A DNA stretch of 64,000 bases from Sipunculus nudus. Lineage: Eukaryota; Annelida; Sipuncula; Golfingiida; Sipunculidae. The notes under the pieces are model-generated. The model made no database searches, was not told the origin of the DNA, and saw only the letters and a list, made by a program, of their open reading frames with translations. Position numbers and translations under genes: made by a program. Positions 26,374 to 40,069 of this stretch are shown in pieces; the first letter of the stretch is position 1; every line of letters starts with the position of its first letter. The stretch lies in the NCBI GenBank assembly GCA_026874595.1, contig CM049316.1:38203195-38267194 (forward strand), written 5' to 3'.

Positions 26374-29300
26374 TATTATTATTATTATTATTATTTTAAT
26401 TATATTAATAATAATAAAATATTTTTATATGGCGTAAAATCCATTGGCTCTAAACGCTTAACACTCAAATCATATGCACTATTAGTCTGATAAGATAAAA
26501 ATATTAAAATATATATGAGACATCAATATAAAAATGCACTCAGTAGCACCTTGCCATTAAAGTGTTACGGAATTAATACTGTAACATTTTAGAAAAATAT
26601 TGCACAAAAAGGTAAGTTTTAACTGTAACACCGTTGAAGATCTTAAGACATGTGCACGTTGTAGTTCGTTCCACAGTGGTGGATCAGCCACACTGAATGT
26701 TCGTGTCTCCACAGAGAGGAAGTTAGCAAGTCCTGGTCACCAGGTCTGAGTAACCTAGATGGTTTATGAGCCTTGAATGACATGTCGCATCACGTGTGCC
26801 GGCGCCTCGTTATCCGTGTGATAACATACGTGGCCGGGTCATAAATACATGGGCATATGTTATATTTAGGCCGCACATGCACACTTTTTACGGAAAAGTC
26901 GTTTCTACTTTTATGTATCTTTCATATCCAGTCTTCAGTGAATTTAAAGTTTTTTTTTTCTATAAAATTGAAATTTCCAATTCTAATTTCCAATTAAATC
27001 TTTTTGACTCGGTCCCTTCAAGGTTTCGTAAAAGTTTCACGAAAAATAGAATATAGTCCGTTACAACCAAAGCCGCCCATCGGTATTTAGATATAATTAT
27101 GAAATGCTGATATTACACTTAAAAATATATGTATTAGAGTTCCGGCTACATAAAATGAATTAACTTTTTTATTGAAACTGAATGGAATTAAGAAAATACT
27201 AATTTTTTAGACGCTTCTTAATGGAGTTACAAGATTACATAATGTCCTTTAGATGTACATGTATTTTATCATATCTCTTTAGTACTATAGCTGCAAGACA
27301 TCGATGACGTCGATGACAATGTAACCTTGATGCGATCATTTAAGTAAAGACTGTAATAGATAATTTTAATCGATATGTGTTAAATAATTTTACTCAAAGA
27401 GTTTGAAAAGAATATTAATAATCTCCTCATAATATTGATCGATATTCCATATCAAATCAATCACACATTATCTCGTAATAATGTCTCTAAAAGCCGACGG
27501 GCGCCCCTTGGTGAGAAGGACTTAAAACTTGTGTTGTTCGTTTGTTTAATCTATAGGCCTAAATTATAACTATGTCATTTTTTCATGTGGCCTTAGTGCA
27601 CATTCCAGTACAAATATGCGAGTAACTGAACGATAAGTAGAGCAATTTGTTCAAAAGTATGAAACAGGGATCAAGTGACAAAAGTGTTTTATTAGGATAA
27701 ACCCCATGGCTTTATGGGAAAAAGTATGAATTTGAAAAATATACTATACTCGTTTTTTCCGGATATTTAGACGGGGGGGGGCGTAATATAAATTAAAATG
27801 GATATTAAATGCTTACCTCTGACTTTGACCATCACCATTGCCAGAAAACCGACCATGTTTTATAAGGTTGTATGTTATACCATACATTAACATGAAATAT
27901 TTGTATTTTATCACTCAGCAACTTTTGGAACCAGTTGGACGAAGAAATCATTGTCTTTGAATGGTCAGACCACGGCCTTCAAGATTATATTTGCCGCGGA
28001 ATCTGGCGCCGGCAGCACAGGAGTGCTCGCCATTGATGACATCAAGATCGCTACAGAAGAATGCCAAGGTATGTTTTTACTTATATTCCAGTCTAACCAA
28101 GTTTATTTCTCGTCCAGTGGGGTATTGCGTATTTTCTTCCCCGTCGTTGTTTGGTTTGTTTGTAAATATGTTTTATAAGAAAAAATAAGTGATTTACATA
28201 TTTTAATGAAACTTTGTTCAGTGTCAGGATAAGAGCATATAGAAACAATTAGTGAGCTTTTGGCGTAATTTGGATCGAAATAATGTTTTTAAATAATCAT
28301 GTACCATTGCCAAACAAGACAATTTGCTTTTCCTAGCCTAGGGCGAGACCGTCATGCCTTGGTATTAGGTGAAACACTAAAGGCAAATTGAAAAACAAGA
28401 TCAATGTTTCTATCACTGCGATGCATACACGTATGATCTAACTAGAGTCGCCTTTGCTCTAGCGTACAGAGCTTACTTGTAAGGGAACGGACATTCTATT
28501 TCAGACGCATACGGTCCATGGACGCAATGGACCTCCTGTTCGCCATCTTGCGGCAGTGGTACATCGACCCGTACACGAGACTGTAGCGGATCATGTAGTG
28601 CCCAGACTGAGTCAAGACTATGCAGCCTGCCGCCATGTAAGTATCGAGTCTGACGTCAGTTCATATAATCAACTAGAAATATGTATTCTAAAGAAACAAG
28701 ACTCCACCATGTGCTTGCATTCCATTATTTGGCCCATATTACCATTTTTTTCGCGCATAAGTTAATATTCCTTGATGAGCTTCCTGAATCAAGGTCTTGT
28801 GTCGGATTCACTCAAAAAATCTAATCGATTTTTTCTTGGTCCATTTCCGAAATTTCCTGAAAATGCCATGACATTCCGCTCTAGCTCGCGTAAGTTATGT
28901 TATGAAGTCATACACCCACACCGAACAAACATACACACAAACGCATTCACGAACCGGGATTAACGCGTACCCTCCAGGCATAGACAACAATTATATCTTT
29001 TCCATCCATTTGGGAAGAGTACAATATACATAATAATTGACAGTAATACAAGGCAACGTTTGTCACATGTGCTTCCGGAATGCCCATTTTAAATGTTGGA
29101 AAAGTGTCCCAAGGGGGAGGTTAAATCCAGTATACAATTTTTTACAATATACAAAACACATTTTGGTAAAACAAACGCAACGTGTAATCTACATTTGAAA
29201 TAGTAATAATGTCTATATATTTAGTTAAACATTAATGAGGTATGGGCTCATCAAAACCATTGGGAAGCAAATACCTTTATCTCTTTATACCTTTACCCAT

Positions 29301-32300
29301 TCAAGAATACAAGTTGCTCCTTATAAATAAGTAGGATGCACAACAGATATGTGGTATATAATAACACCTACAATTCACATGGCTAAAAAGTAGAATATCA
29401 TTTTTATCACATGATTACCCTCACCGTCATTCAAAAGACAGCGCTAATACCCAGCCATTGACTATTGTCCCCCCCCCCCCCCAAAAAAAAAAACAAACAA
29501 ACAATAAGACAAGGCGAAGATAGTTGTTGTCTCACACAACGCGTGTTTAAATACAATTTTGAGGTAAAGCCGCTCAGACATTTCCTTAATAAAAATAAAA
29601 TAATAATATCGCGGTACATTTTTGGTTTTGCTTTGATATATTTTTAAATTTGTAGCAAAATGATTCTGTTATTTTCATTTTATTCTCTGATCTTATGATT
29701 ATTTATCAAAGTATATTTAATAAAAAGGTAAAAAAATTACCCTCCAGCACTAATATCTGAGAAGTGGCTTGCAGATCAGCTATTCTCCCCTGATACATAA
29801 TTATATGTTTGTTTTTGCTTTGTTATAATGCTAGGCCCCACTGGCCAGTCTGCATGTGGAGGCGGCGTCCAGACATTGGGAGGGACACTCGGGTTCGTGT
29901 ACTCGCCCGGCTACCCGGTGGCGTACGGTCAAGATGAGAACTGTAAGTGGATCATCAACGTCGCGTCCAACAAGGTTAGTAATATGGAGGCATTTTGCCT
30001 CTCTGATATATGAGGCTATTGACATGTCAGTGTGCTGCACTATCACATGTCGAGAACCGCACTGTACACCTCAACGGGGATGCCCACATGGCCTATACAG
30101 GTACGCCATCACATAACATATACTCTAATAAAGAAGGGTTACGTGTAGAACTCTTTAGTGTGGTGCCAGTGGGGAACCCTCAGAGGTTCCAGGTAGAACC
30201 CTCTGAGGTTCCAGGTAGAACCCTCTAAACAGAGTTCTACAAGGAGCCCTCTCTTGGGGTTCTTTGAGGGACCCTAAGGGTTCTATATGTAACCCCGAAA
30301 ATGGGTGCTTCTAAGAACCACAAAGTAGAATCATTGTTCATGAAAGGTTCTAGGGGATCATTTATATATATATATAATGACCAGACAACTACCATGTGCG
30401 TAGGGAAAAAAACTCTGTGAAAACTCAGCATATTGGTTAATCCCCCTGCATGTTTGCTGAATATCTGAGCGAACAAGCATTTAACCGCTGGTTATTTGTA
30501 CCAACGGCAATTAACGCGACATAGGAAACTTGTTAAATACAGATTGGATTTATTCACACAGGGGTTACATGGCCACGTGTTTTTTTGTGTGAGTTAATTC
30601 TTATCTCGTAGCCAAATGTTAAGATTACAGGTAACTTTGCTTTAGGACTGATGGCCTTTGCAGTACAATTTCCCATGTGACTTCTCTCATGACTCAAATG
30701 TTCACTAGTCTTATACATGCCCATAATGAGTAGGGTATTCAAAGTTAAATACAACGATGATGAGGACGTATGATGGCGAATTCAGGGGTATGAGTGATCA
30801 CTTTGTCTTCTACAGAATGGGTTATTTTACTTGAAAGAAATTATGACTAGAAATCAATAAGAGAGCGCAAACCTCGCCATCGTCTGTATCCATTCCAGAG
30901 GAGTCCGAAATTTAACATATCCTTTAAAAAAATGTTATCGCTTATTCCTTTGACAACGTAGTGTTTAACTACAATTTTCTTTGAAATTCACTGATAAAAT
31001 GTGGAGTTCATTTATAAGGAAAAGTAAAAAGAAATACAAAAAAGATATGAGAAATGTTTGAAGCACATCCAAACTCAGCCTTATATTTAATAAACCCGGT
31101 CTAAAATATTAGCACTTTAAATTATTGACGATCCGCCCTTTGACAAATGTAAAATTTTTGAATATTTTTATAATGACACCATTCACAGCAGAAGTAATGG
31201 CTAATTGGAAAGGGTATAGGCACACAATACAGGCTGAAATTAATATATAAAAAGAGTTCTTCTATTTTCTTATTTTCCTTCTTTTATAACTAGCTTAAAT
31301 CATTTAAATATTTTTATTCACTTCCAAGGAAGGTTCTACCTTTCAGATATGGGAGCTGCAATGAGAACCATATGCCCAAGTTAGTCAAAGCAAGCTAATT
31401 GGAAAATGTTTTCTCTGAAATATTCCTAACTCCTTAAAAACCAACTGTTTGATATCCCTTGGACAATCTTTTAAAATAACAGAATTCAACATAGTTAATT
31501 AAATTTACAATATTAATGTATAAATGTCCACCTCTTAGATCAGTAGCACTGGAATTTTTATTAATCTATGCCTTAACATTATATACCAAATGTACTATAA
31601 AAAATACCACTTTCTATCTCTTGCAGAAGGTGGAGTTGGAGTTTGTAGATTTCCAGGTAGAAAACGGTTACGATTTCCTTGACGTTTATGACGGTTCCAG
31701 CACATCGGCCACTAAACTGGGGAGATACACTGGAAACAAAACAGGAAATAAAACTCAAAGTACCGGTCCCTCAGTGCTCCTGCACTTTGATTCTGACAAC
31801 ATCGTTCACCAGAAGGGCTTCAAGATAAAGTACCAAGAATTAGGTAAGTTTCTTATAATCTACCAATAAGCAAGTCCCTCGCTCTGCTATTGGAGACCCT
31901 ACTTCAGCTGGCCGCTCTGTCAGCCATATTATAAATTCAGGGGCGTCAATATAGGGGGGGGGGGGGATATATCCCTCACTTTTTTTTAGCATTTGAGGTG
32001 GTCAATGTAATGATCCCCTGTATTTTTAGATTTATATATTGGAAATAAAATATATTCCTAAGAATTTGGTCCTTTTTCTGAGTTTACTATGAAATACTAT
32101 ATGTGTAAACCGGGTTTAGAATTAACCTATAATGGAAACACAATATCTTACTTTTCAAAACCTTATAATTAATTGTAATAAATGTGAAATGTGTCACACA
32201 GACTATATATATACATTTTTATATATGAATATATTTATATATATATAAAAGTGTGTGTGTGTGTTAGGGTGTATGTGTATGTGTAAAAAAATTGACCCAA

Positions 32301-35300
32301 ATTTGATAACCCTCCAACGCCTGCAAGTCATCCTCTCCTCCCCCCCCCCCCCCATTGAGGATTAATTAACGCTTCTGTATAAATTACAGACAAGGCAAAG
32401 GTAACCAGGAAAAGTTGCGCTCATTATATTAATAAATCCTGTAAAGCCATGGCATAGTCTTCATGAGATATTAATGAAAGCTTAATGGATATATTAATGA
32501 CATCCCTATCAGTAGCCAAATGATATTCTTAATTGTGTTCTGCGTGACAAGATTAATAAAGTTTATTAGTTAATAGTATATAAAATCTAAACTTTATTTA
32601 TTTTACATTTGATTGTACTACTAACTATAGAAACTATACGAGGTCTTGGTCAGATGGTGTCGTTCGGTAGCCGTAGGAGTGGAGAAAACCGTAGTGATAT
32701 TATTTTATAAAAATACAGGCATACTTAAATTCTTAATAATATAACGTTTCCATGGCGATCTTATTGAATTCTCAATGGGAGCCAAATAACAATCTTAATA
32801 AAAGTTTTCATAGCAGGTTTTTATATCGACAATGGTATCTTAAGAGGATCAACGGTGACAGCTAGATAAGATTTTTCTTTCCATCTTGATGACCTACTAT
32901 GTGACATGTTGATCGAACTTTATGTTATAGTGCAATGAGAAATCAGTAAATATTCTTACAGGCAGCCAAGGCAGCTTTATTGACATTCCTGCATTGTAGC
33001 TTCGTTACAATCTTAGTGACGGCTTAATGATATTCCTCAATAACGTCTGCATTTAATGTTCTTAATGACATTTAAATAATGAGAGATCAGTGAGGTTTAA
33101 TGACACCTTAATATTACTGGATAATATTTTTAGCGACAACTACTCAAGGCTGGGGCCCATGGTCGGGATGGGGAGCGTGCTCTACCACATGTGGGGAGGC
33201 CACCAAGGCCCGCCAGAGGATTTGCTCCGGAACTTGCCAGGGCGGACCCACACAGACAGAAACAACAAGCTGCAGCTTGCCTGCCTGTAAGTGATTTTCT
33301 CACTAAACTGGCGACACCTGTAGCCGACGCCATACACTGAGTGTTCAGGTCAGGTACATCGACATGAAAAACATATCATATTTAAACCCTGTTTTTTATT
33401 TATACATGAATTATACAAATAGTTATTATAACTAATACTAGGCACTCGGTATTGCCTTGAGGGAGCAGAAACCGGTGGACCCAGAGAAACCACCGGCCTT
33501 GGACGGGTCATTACAACCCACTGTCATAGCCACGCCTGGGATCGAAGCCAGCTGGTAGCCAGTGGAGAGAACCGAGCGTTTCACTCCTCGACTGTCCACA
33601 GTCAACATTTATTAATATACATATTAGTACATGTACATGTATTATTGTAACAATTAAAATGCCCTGTATATGACGACACGAATGATGTTTAAAACCGTAT
33701 CTGAATACAAGTAAAAAAATGGGATGCTAGCCCTGCCCTGGCTTTAGTGTATGCGTTTACTTATAAAATGCTAAAAAATAAACGTGATTTCATGTACCGA
33801 TAGACTCAACTCAGTGCGAGCTCTTATCACTGATGATTAGTCGGCCAGAGAGCCGTACTTTAGTTATATAATTTGCCGCAAGGTGGGAGTACCTGTTCTT
33901 AGCTTTGCGACACAGCAAAGTTTGATGACTCTGTTAGTGGGAGGAATTATGTTTAAACCATTACATCGACTGGGCCAGTCTAATGGGATGCAGTTTCATC
34001 TGAACCGAACTCGGCACACGGTATTACGCCAGGAATATGGTTGTACATTCACAAATTGCATTGTTGGTGTTTTTTGGCTTTAGCTTAATATCATTTCCTC
34101 ACGCACGGAACAAACCAACAGTGGTAGTTAGTCCGATTGAACTTCCCTTTGTAACAGTGACTAGCTGTACATATACTGTGGAACCTGTCTGAAAGACTAC
34201 TGTCTTAATATGACCCCCTGTCTATAAAGACCACTCTAGAGTGAACCGAACACATTCGCATTTGTTATAACTGACCCGTCTCATAAGACAACCGGTAAAC
34301 CAAGACCACTTTTTGCCAGTCCCATGGGTGGTCCAATTCCACAGGTTTCACTGTATGTAGCCGGTATAGTATAAAACAGTCAATCCATTGCTACGATACA
34401 GGGACGCACATTTTCATCAACTAGATCAAAATAAAGACACGTGGACAGCAGGTGGTATGGGTGAGCTAATAGACCCAGTTGTGGCTCTTCTGTAAACACA
34501 GAGCCACAGGCCCCTGCCTTCATTTATCTGGCGGACGGGAACGCATGCATATTCTGACGATGAGCCCAGTTTAAGTACATGTATCTTATCTTGAGTGTGG
34601 TGAACCTAGGAGATTTCAGCCAACAATGCACGTGTTCATCACTGCTTTGAGTGTCTTTAATTGTAACTGGACTACAGGCTACACGGGTCGTTACCACTGG
34701 ATTGTTTCGGCCGGGCAGGTGCTTGTGTCACATTTCAGCTGTGTGGGTCAGGAAGTTAGCAGTGATGGTGTAACACGTGCACACCGCTGACTGAAACAAT
34801 CATCCCGGCTCACCATCGTCTCACAGTGCATGCGTTCCCGTCCGCTATACAAATGAAGTCAGCGACCTGTGGCAGAACGACAACTGGGTCTAGGTGAGCT
34901 TACAAATCTACTGCGTGTTTAATAATTCTACTAAAAGACATGAAAGTAATATACATATTATAAAATTACATCGGCAGTCTTCGCACAAGCAGAATTTTCC
35001 TAATTAACAACCTAAGCCATGTTGACAGCAAGTTTATCAATGATGACAGGGGAAAATTTAACGGATTGAGCATGAATCGGCGTCGATATGTATTGGTTTG
35101 ACCATAGCAGGAACAGTAAATTAAATAGTAAATAAAACAATATGTGATTTAAACCGGTTGTACGTATAAAGCCACTTTTACGATACGAGAAAATCGCCTA
35201 CGTAACGTATGTACATATGTGTTCATAGGCATTAACGCGGAAGTAAAAAGTTAGAATATGTTCTGAATTATCTGAACTTAATGTAGAAAAAAGTGGAAGG

Positions 35301-38300
35301 TGCCAACAAGCTGTTCAAACGTGTGCTCAATATTATATTGAGTAAACATAACGCTCTGTCTGCATATGTCTGCGGAAGTGATGATGAAAATACGCGAACA
35401 ATTTCCACATGGAATCACACTGAATTTATACTTTACGACACGTGCACGAATGACACGGAATCTAAAATTGAGAAGGGTTCGAGCCGAGTTCAAGACACCC
35501 TCGACGAATCTGTTTTTAGACTTGTTTTAAGAGAACATTATGTTACACGATATTTTTACGTGTTCTAAACTCCTGCGACAGCCCTGAGACCCTGCAAACG
35601 TTTCGAGACATTTTGGAAACTCTCTCGCGATTGCGATTCGCAATTACTCTCCAACAGTCGCAGCCCAGTGAGATAATGGCATAGAGTTAGGTGGGCCTAT
35701 GTGTTTATGTTATCGTATGCCTTACTGAGAGAACTTTCTTATTATTTGTTGACAGGTCCTGCACCCCCGCCACCTACCACCGTTTGTAACAGTCAGCCCG
35801 TGACGCTGACGTCAGAGACTGGTGTCATATACTCACCAGGTTATCAACAAGGGATAAATTACGGTGTCAACCAAGTATGCCAGTGGCTCATTGCTCTAAC
35901 GTCATCACAGGTAAAAAGATTGGGGAAATGACTTGAATAGTTGTTTTCGCTTCTTTAAAAATTAAACTAATCTCTATTTCACAGAATTGCAAAGAGACTC
36001 ATTCCTAACAACACATCCGTGTAGTAGTTAAGGTTTATCCTAAGAGTGTGGGGGCCTTATGAGGGGGGTTTATCAGTTTATTTCTGGATCAGTAGTTGGT
36101 GAAAAATATAGGGTTAACTTTTTTTAGGAATACAAAGCCTTTGATTAAAAAAAATTGCTTTTTTTTCTTTTCTTTTGCTTTCTTTTCTGTTCTTTTCCTA
36201 CTGTTCTGTCCGTGTTTTCGCTAGATAGCCAACATTACTGATTAAAAAGTCACCTAAATGAGCCAACTTTGTTCTGGCGAGCCGAACTATGTTGTGCAGA
36301 TTGAGTTTGGAACAGTGACAAGTTACATCTCTCGGCCCCTGTTCATACTTTATTATCTTACGTTCCACTAACCAAGGTATGATCATGATCTTGTTATATT
36401 ATGGATATTGTAATCCAGAATGCTGGTGGAGGTATTTATGCGATCATTAAGTGCTTTCTGCCTACTTTTCGAATTGATGAACGATGGACATATTACCATA
36501 ACCAGTCCCCTGATTTATACAACCATTAGCCGGGATGGGCGTAAGGTATCGTTTGCGGCCCTGAGACAAAATAGTCACCCAATATGTTGAGCGGAGGTAT
36601 TTGCCCTCCACTAAGTGTTCTCCTTCCTCCTGATATTTGCTTGATAAAACGGCAAAATCTCATCTGGCCTCATATTACCTCAATCAAAATACCTTAGTAA
36701 CATCAGTTAAATGAAGTCTATTTCAATTTAGTTGGTCCTGAGTAGAGCCCATGTACCTCCGCAGCGTTCTTCAAGTAACAACGGTCAAAGGCAAAAAAAA
36801 AAAAATAATAATAATTTGAAAGATTTAGGGTTGCTGAAAAAGGGTGGACCCAGACCGACTGGAACCCCCGCCCCATATATTTGCTAATGACAAACAACTA
36901 TGGCGCCTCACTATGATATTGATGAATAAAGGATGGAACTTTTTTGTGTTAAAGTTTTGTGTTAAAATCATTTCCTTGGCATGGTTCCCAGTCTGAAAAT
37001 TACAGTTTGGGAACCATGCTACGTAATTGTAGCTCAAGGCGGCTGGGAACCATGCTAACCATTTCATTTATTGTTTATTATCTATAATCTATCTTTTTCT
37101 GGTTGTAGACTATAAAGTTAACACTGGTTGACTTTCTCACGGAATCAGGGTATGACTATCTCTACGTGTATGACGGTCCAAGCCAGTCAAGTTCAAATAT
37201 AAGGACATTCACAGGGAGCCATACGGGCGCAAACGTGACTAGTTCCGGTCCGAATATGCTGCTGAAATTTTATTCAGATAATGTCTACCCGGCAAAAGGA
37301 TTCCATCTTATATATCAAGCAATAGGTAGGTTTATTATAATATGACACTTTAAAGGTACACAATCATTTGCAATAAGATGCGAATGATCTCACGCTACTA
37401 ATTAGTTCATTTTGGCTAAGTACAAGGGTTTCCCAGCAAATACATTGAGGCACACCATCTTACTCTCCCCAGGTCACCTGGTTTTACGTATTTATGATTC
37501 TGTGTGTGAGTAAATGTGCAGTTTTTGCGCGAAGCAAGGGGAAGAAACATGAGAGAAAAATTATAGAAGAAACACGAGTTGAATGGAAGATTTAAAAGCA
37601 TTATCAGTGTAGTTGCGCGGTACTGTCACCAGGTGGATTACGGGCCATGTTTATGTTTTATTTCCACTCTTCTACAGTAGTAAGCAATCGGTTTTAAAAC
37701 AAAATGTTGACATTTAACATGATATTTGAAGGAGGAAACTCTATATTTCATTGATATTTAACAACCAGATAATGAAAGATTGTTATATTTTAGAGCTCGT
37801 GCTGACACTATATATATTCAACAGACTCTGGGAACAAAAAAAAAAATAAGGTGCGAGCGAGCTTTCTTTTTATTCGAGACACAATGTAAAATTTTGCAAG
37901 ATTGTCAAGAAAAACGCCAAAACTTGCTTCATTTCTTGATATATTGCATATACAGTACAATGAGTCCAGTTCACATACCTTTGCACAAATCATTTGAAGG
38001 AGACGAGGTAAGAACACAGATTAGTAAGATGCCGAGGACTGGGGTCTCATTTGCAAAAACAATAATCCTTAATAACGGCGAACAGATAACACAACTATAT
38101 TTTATGTGTGTCGACTTTGGCCTTATTCATTGTTGGTTTCTACTTTATATATTCAGGTGGTTCTACCAGTGGCCAAGGCACGTGGAAGGACTGGTCGCCA
38201 TGGGGACAGTGCAATGTTACATGCGGTGGTGGATTCCAGAGTCGCACTCGTTCTTGTGACGGAAATGGCTGCGTAGGAAATACAACAGAATTCCAGATAT

Positions 38301-39290
38301 GCAACACGGCCGCATGTGAGTGACCTGATCTCCCGCCTTTTTTGAGTTGTGCTTTGTTTGGAGGGAGGGTAGGGGGAGATGGGGGGGGGAGATTTCTTTT
38401 CACTTTTAATGAAACAAAACTTTTTTATGTAGAGATTTAACTATCATGAAGTTTATTGTTTCTTTATATTTTACTCTACAACTTTTCACTTGTGCATGTA
38501 AAAGTGAGGAAATATTTGATATGGTATTCATCAGTTAGCCTGTATGTTACAATATGAACATAGCCTTTTAAAGGGAAACGGTTTCCACAGTCTCTGAGCT
38601 ATTTATTTTTCTTCGGTGAAAGATGTAAAAAGAATATCAAATTTTAGTGTTACATATATTGGGCAGGTATGATAGATAATCTGCAGAGATAGCATCATGA
38701 TACAAATCTAGGTACGCCATTAAAAAGTAAAAGATGCATTAATTATTAAGCTTTGAGGGGTTGATGAGATTATTTCCTAATGAACATTTGGGTCCAGATT
38801 TTGTTTTTAAGAAAGAAAGGGAATGGGTAAAAAAAACATGGACGAGATTTTAAAGTTTTGTCCGTGTTTGAGCCAGACCTCTGATATGGGTAATTTTCAA
38901 ATAAAAGTGGTAGAGTAATAGTCACGTGACAAATTTGAATCCCATATTATTTTATAGCGTTCTAGGGTAGGCTCGATCTCCAGTATATTAAAAAAATTGA
39001 CTAGATATTTCAATTTTAGATATTTACAGGTCACAGTTCATAGGGGTTTATATAAGTTAAGATGTCCAGACTTTTGTTTCAAGCGTTTGCATACTAGATT
39101 TTTGTTGTCGATCACAGGTAACGTTGGCTCCGCATGTAACGGCCAACCTCAGACTTTGACCGACGAGTCGGGTGTTATATATTCGACGGGATACGAAACG
39201 GGTGGCAATTATGCGGTGAACCAAGTCTGCCAGTGGCTTATCTCTCTGAGCGGAGCAAGCGATGTAATTAAGTTTTAGCTTTTGGCTTGC

Positions 39291-39371
<81 letters not shown>

Positions 39372-39998
39372 TTAATGCAATATCAATGAAATACAACAAT
39401 TTTTTTACAAATGTACAATATAATATATATATATTATAAAATTATTATCTAAAGATTTACAAATTATTATAATTTTTTTTATTTAACATGACTATGTCTA
39501 TGATATTGTTTTATATTTTCTAATATAGTACTTTATTATATTTAATTTAGAGGCACTGTTGTTTTAGTAACATAGATATATTCCAATGTCTCCTATCCAG
39601 ATTATAAACATGTATGATGGTAATGTAATACCAGTAAAAAAAGGTTTATATGATATAATACCTAAACAGGTTTTATGTTTGCATTACAGGAAATAGAGAT
39701 AACGATAGTGGAGTTTATAGTAGAAACGAGCTACGATTACCTAGAGATTTACGATGGACCGGACACTTCAAGCACAAAACTCAAGACTTTCACTGGAACT
39801 GTAGCACCACAGACTGTGGAGAGTTCCGGCCCAAAAGTGTTTCTCCGGTTTGTCTCGGATCATATCGTCACCAAAAGGGGCTTCAAGCTGGAATACAAGG
39901 TCAAAAGTACGTGGGCACTATTTGTTTGGGTGGTATGATATTCACTTATATCCAGCATAATATTGTTCAGAATTTACTTAGAGATCGAGCACAAACCA

Positions 39999-40069
<71 letters not shown>

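Larger units (their letters stand above)
33287..35755. other. Intron 11
   Basis: Carries a SINE-like copy (33432-33600), a TIR element (34173-34355) and a second, larger TIR element with an 8-bp direct duplication (34460-34900). An unrecognised 91-codon ORF lies at 35293-35568. Confidence 0.6.

Noticed and set aside
33883-34083. 66-codon ORF in intron 11
   Set aside because: No recognisable motif; lies next to repeat elements.
35293-35568. 91-codon ORF in intron 11
   Set aside because: No domain, and not flanked by splice sites in a phase compatible with the gene. Treated as chance.
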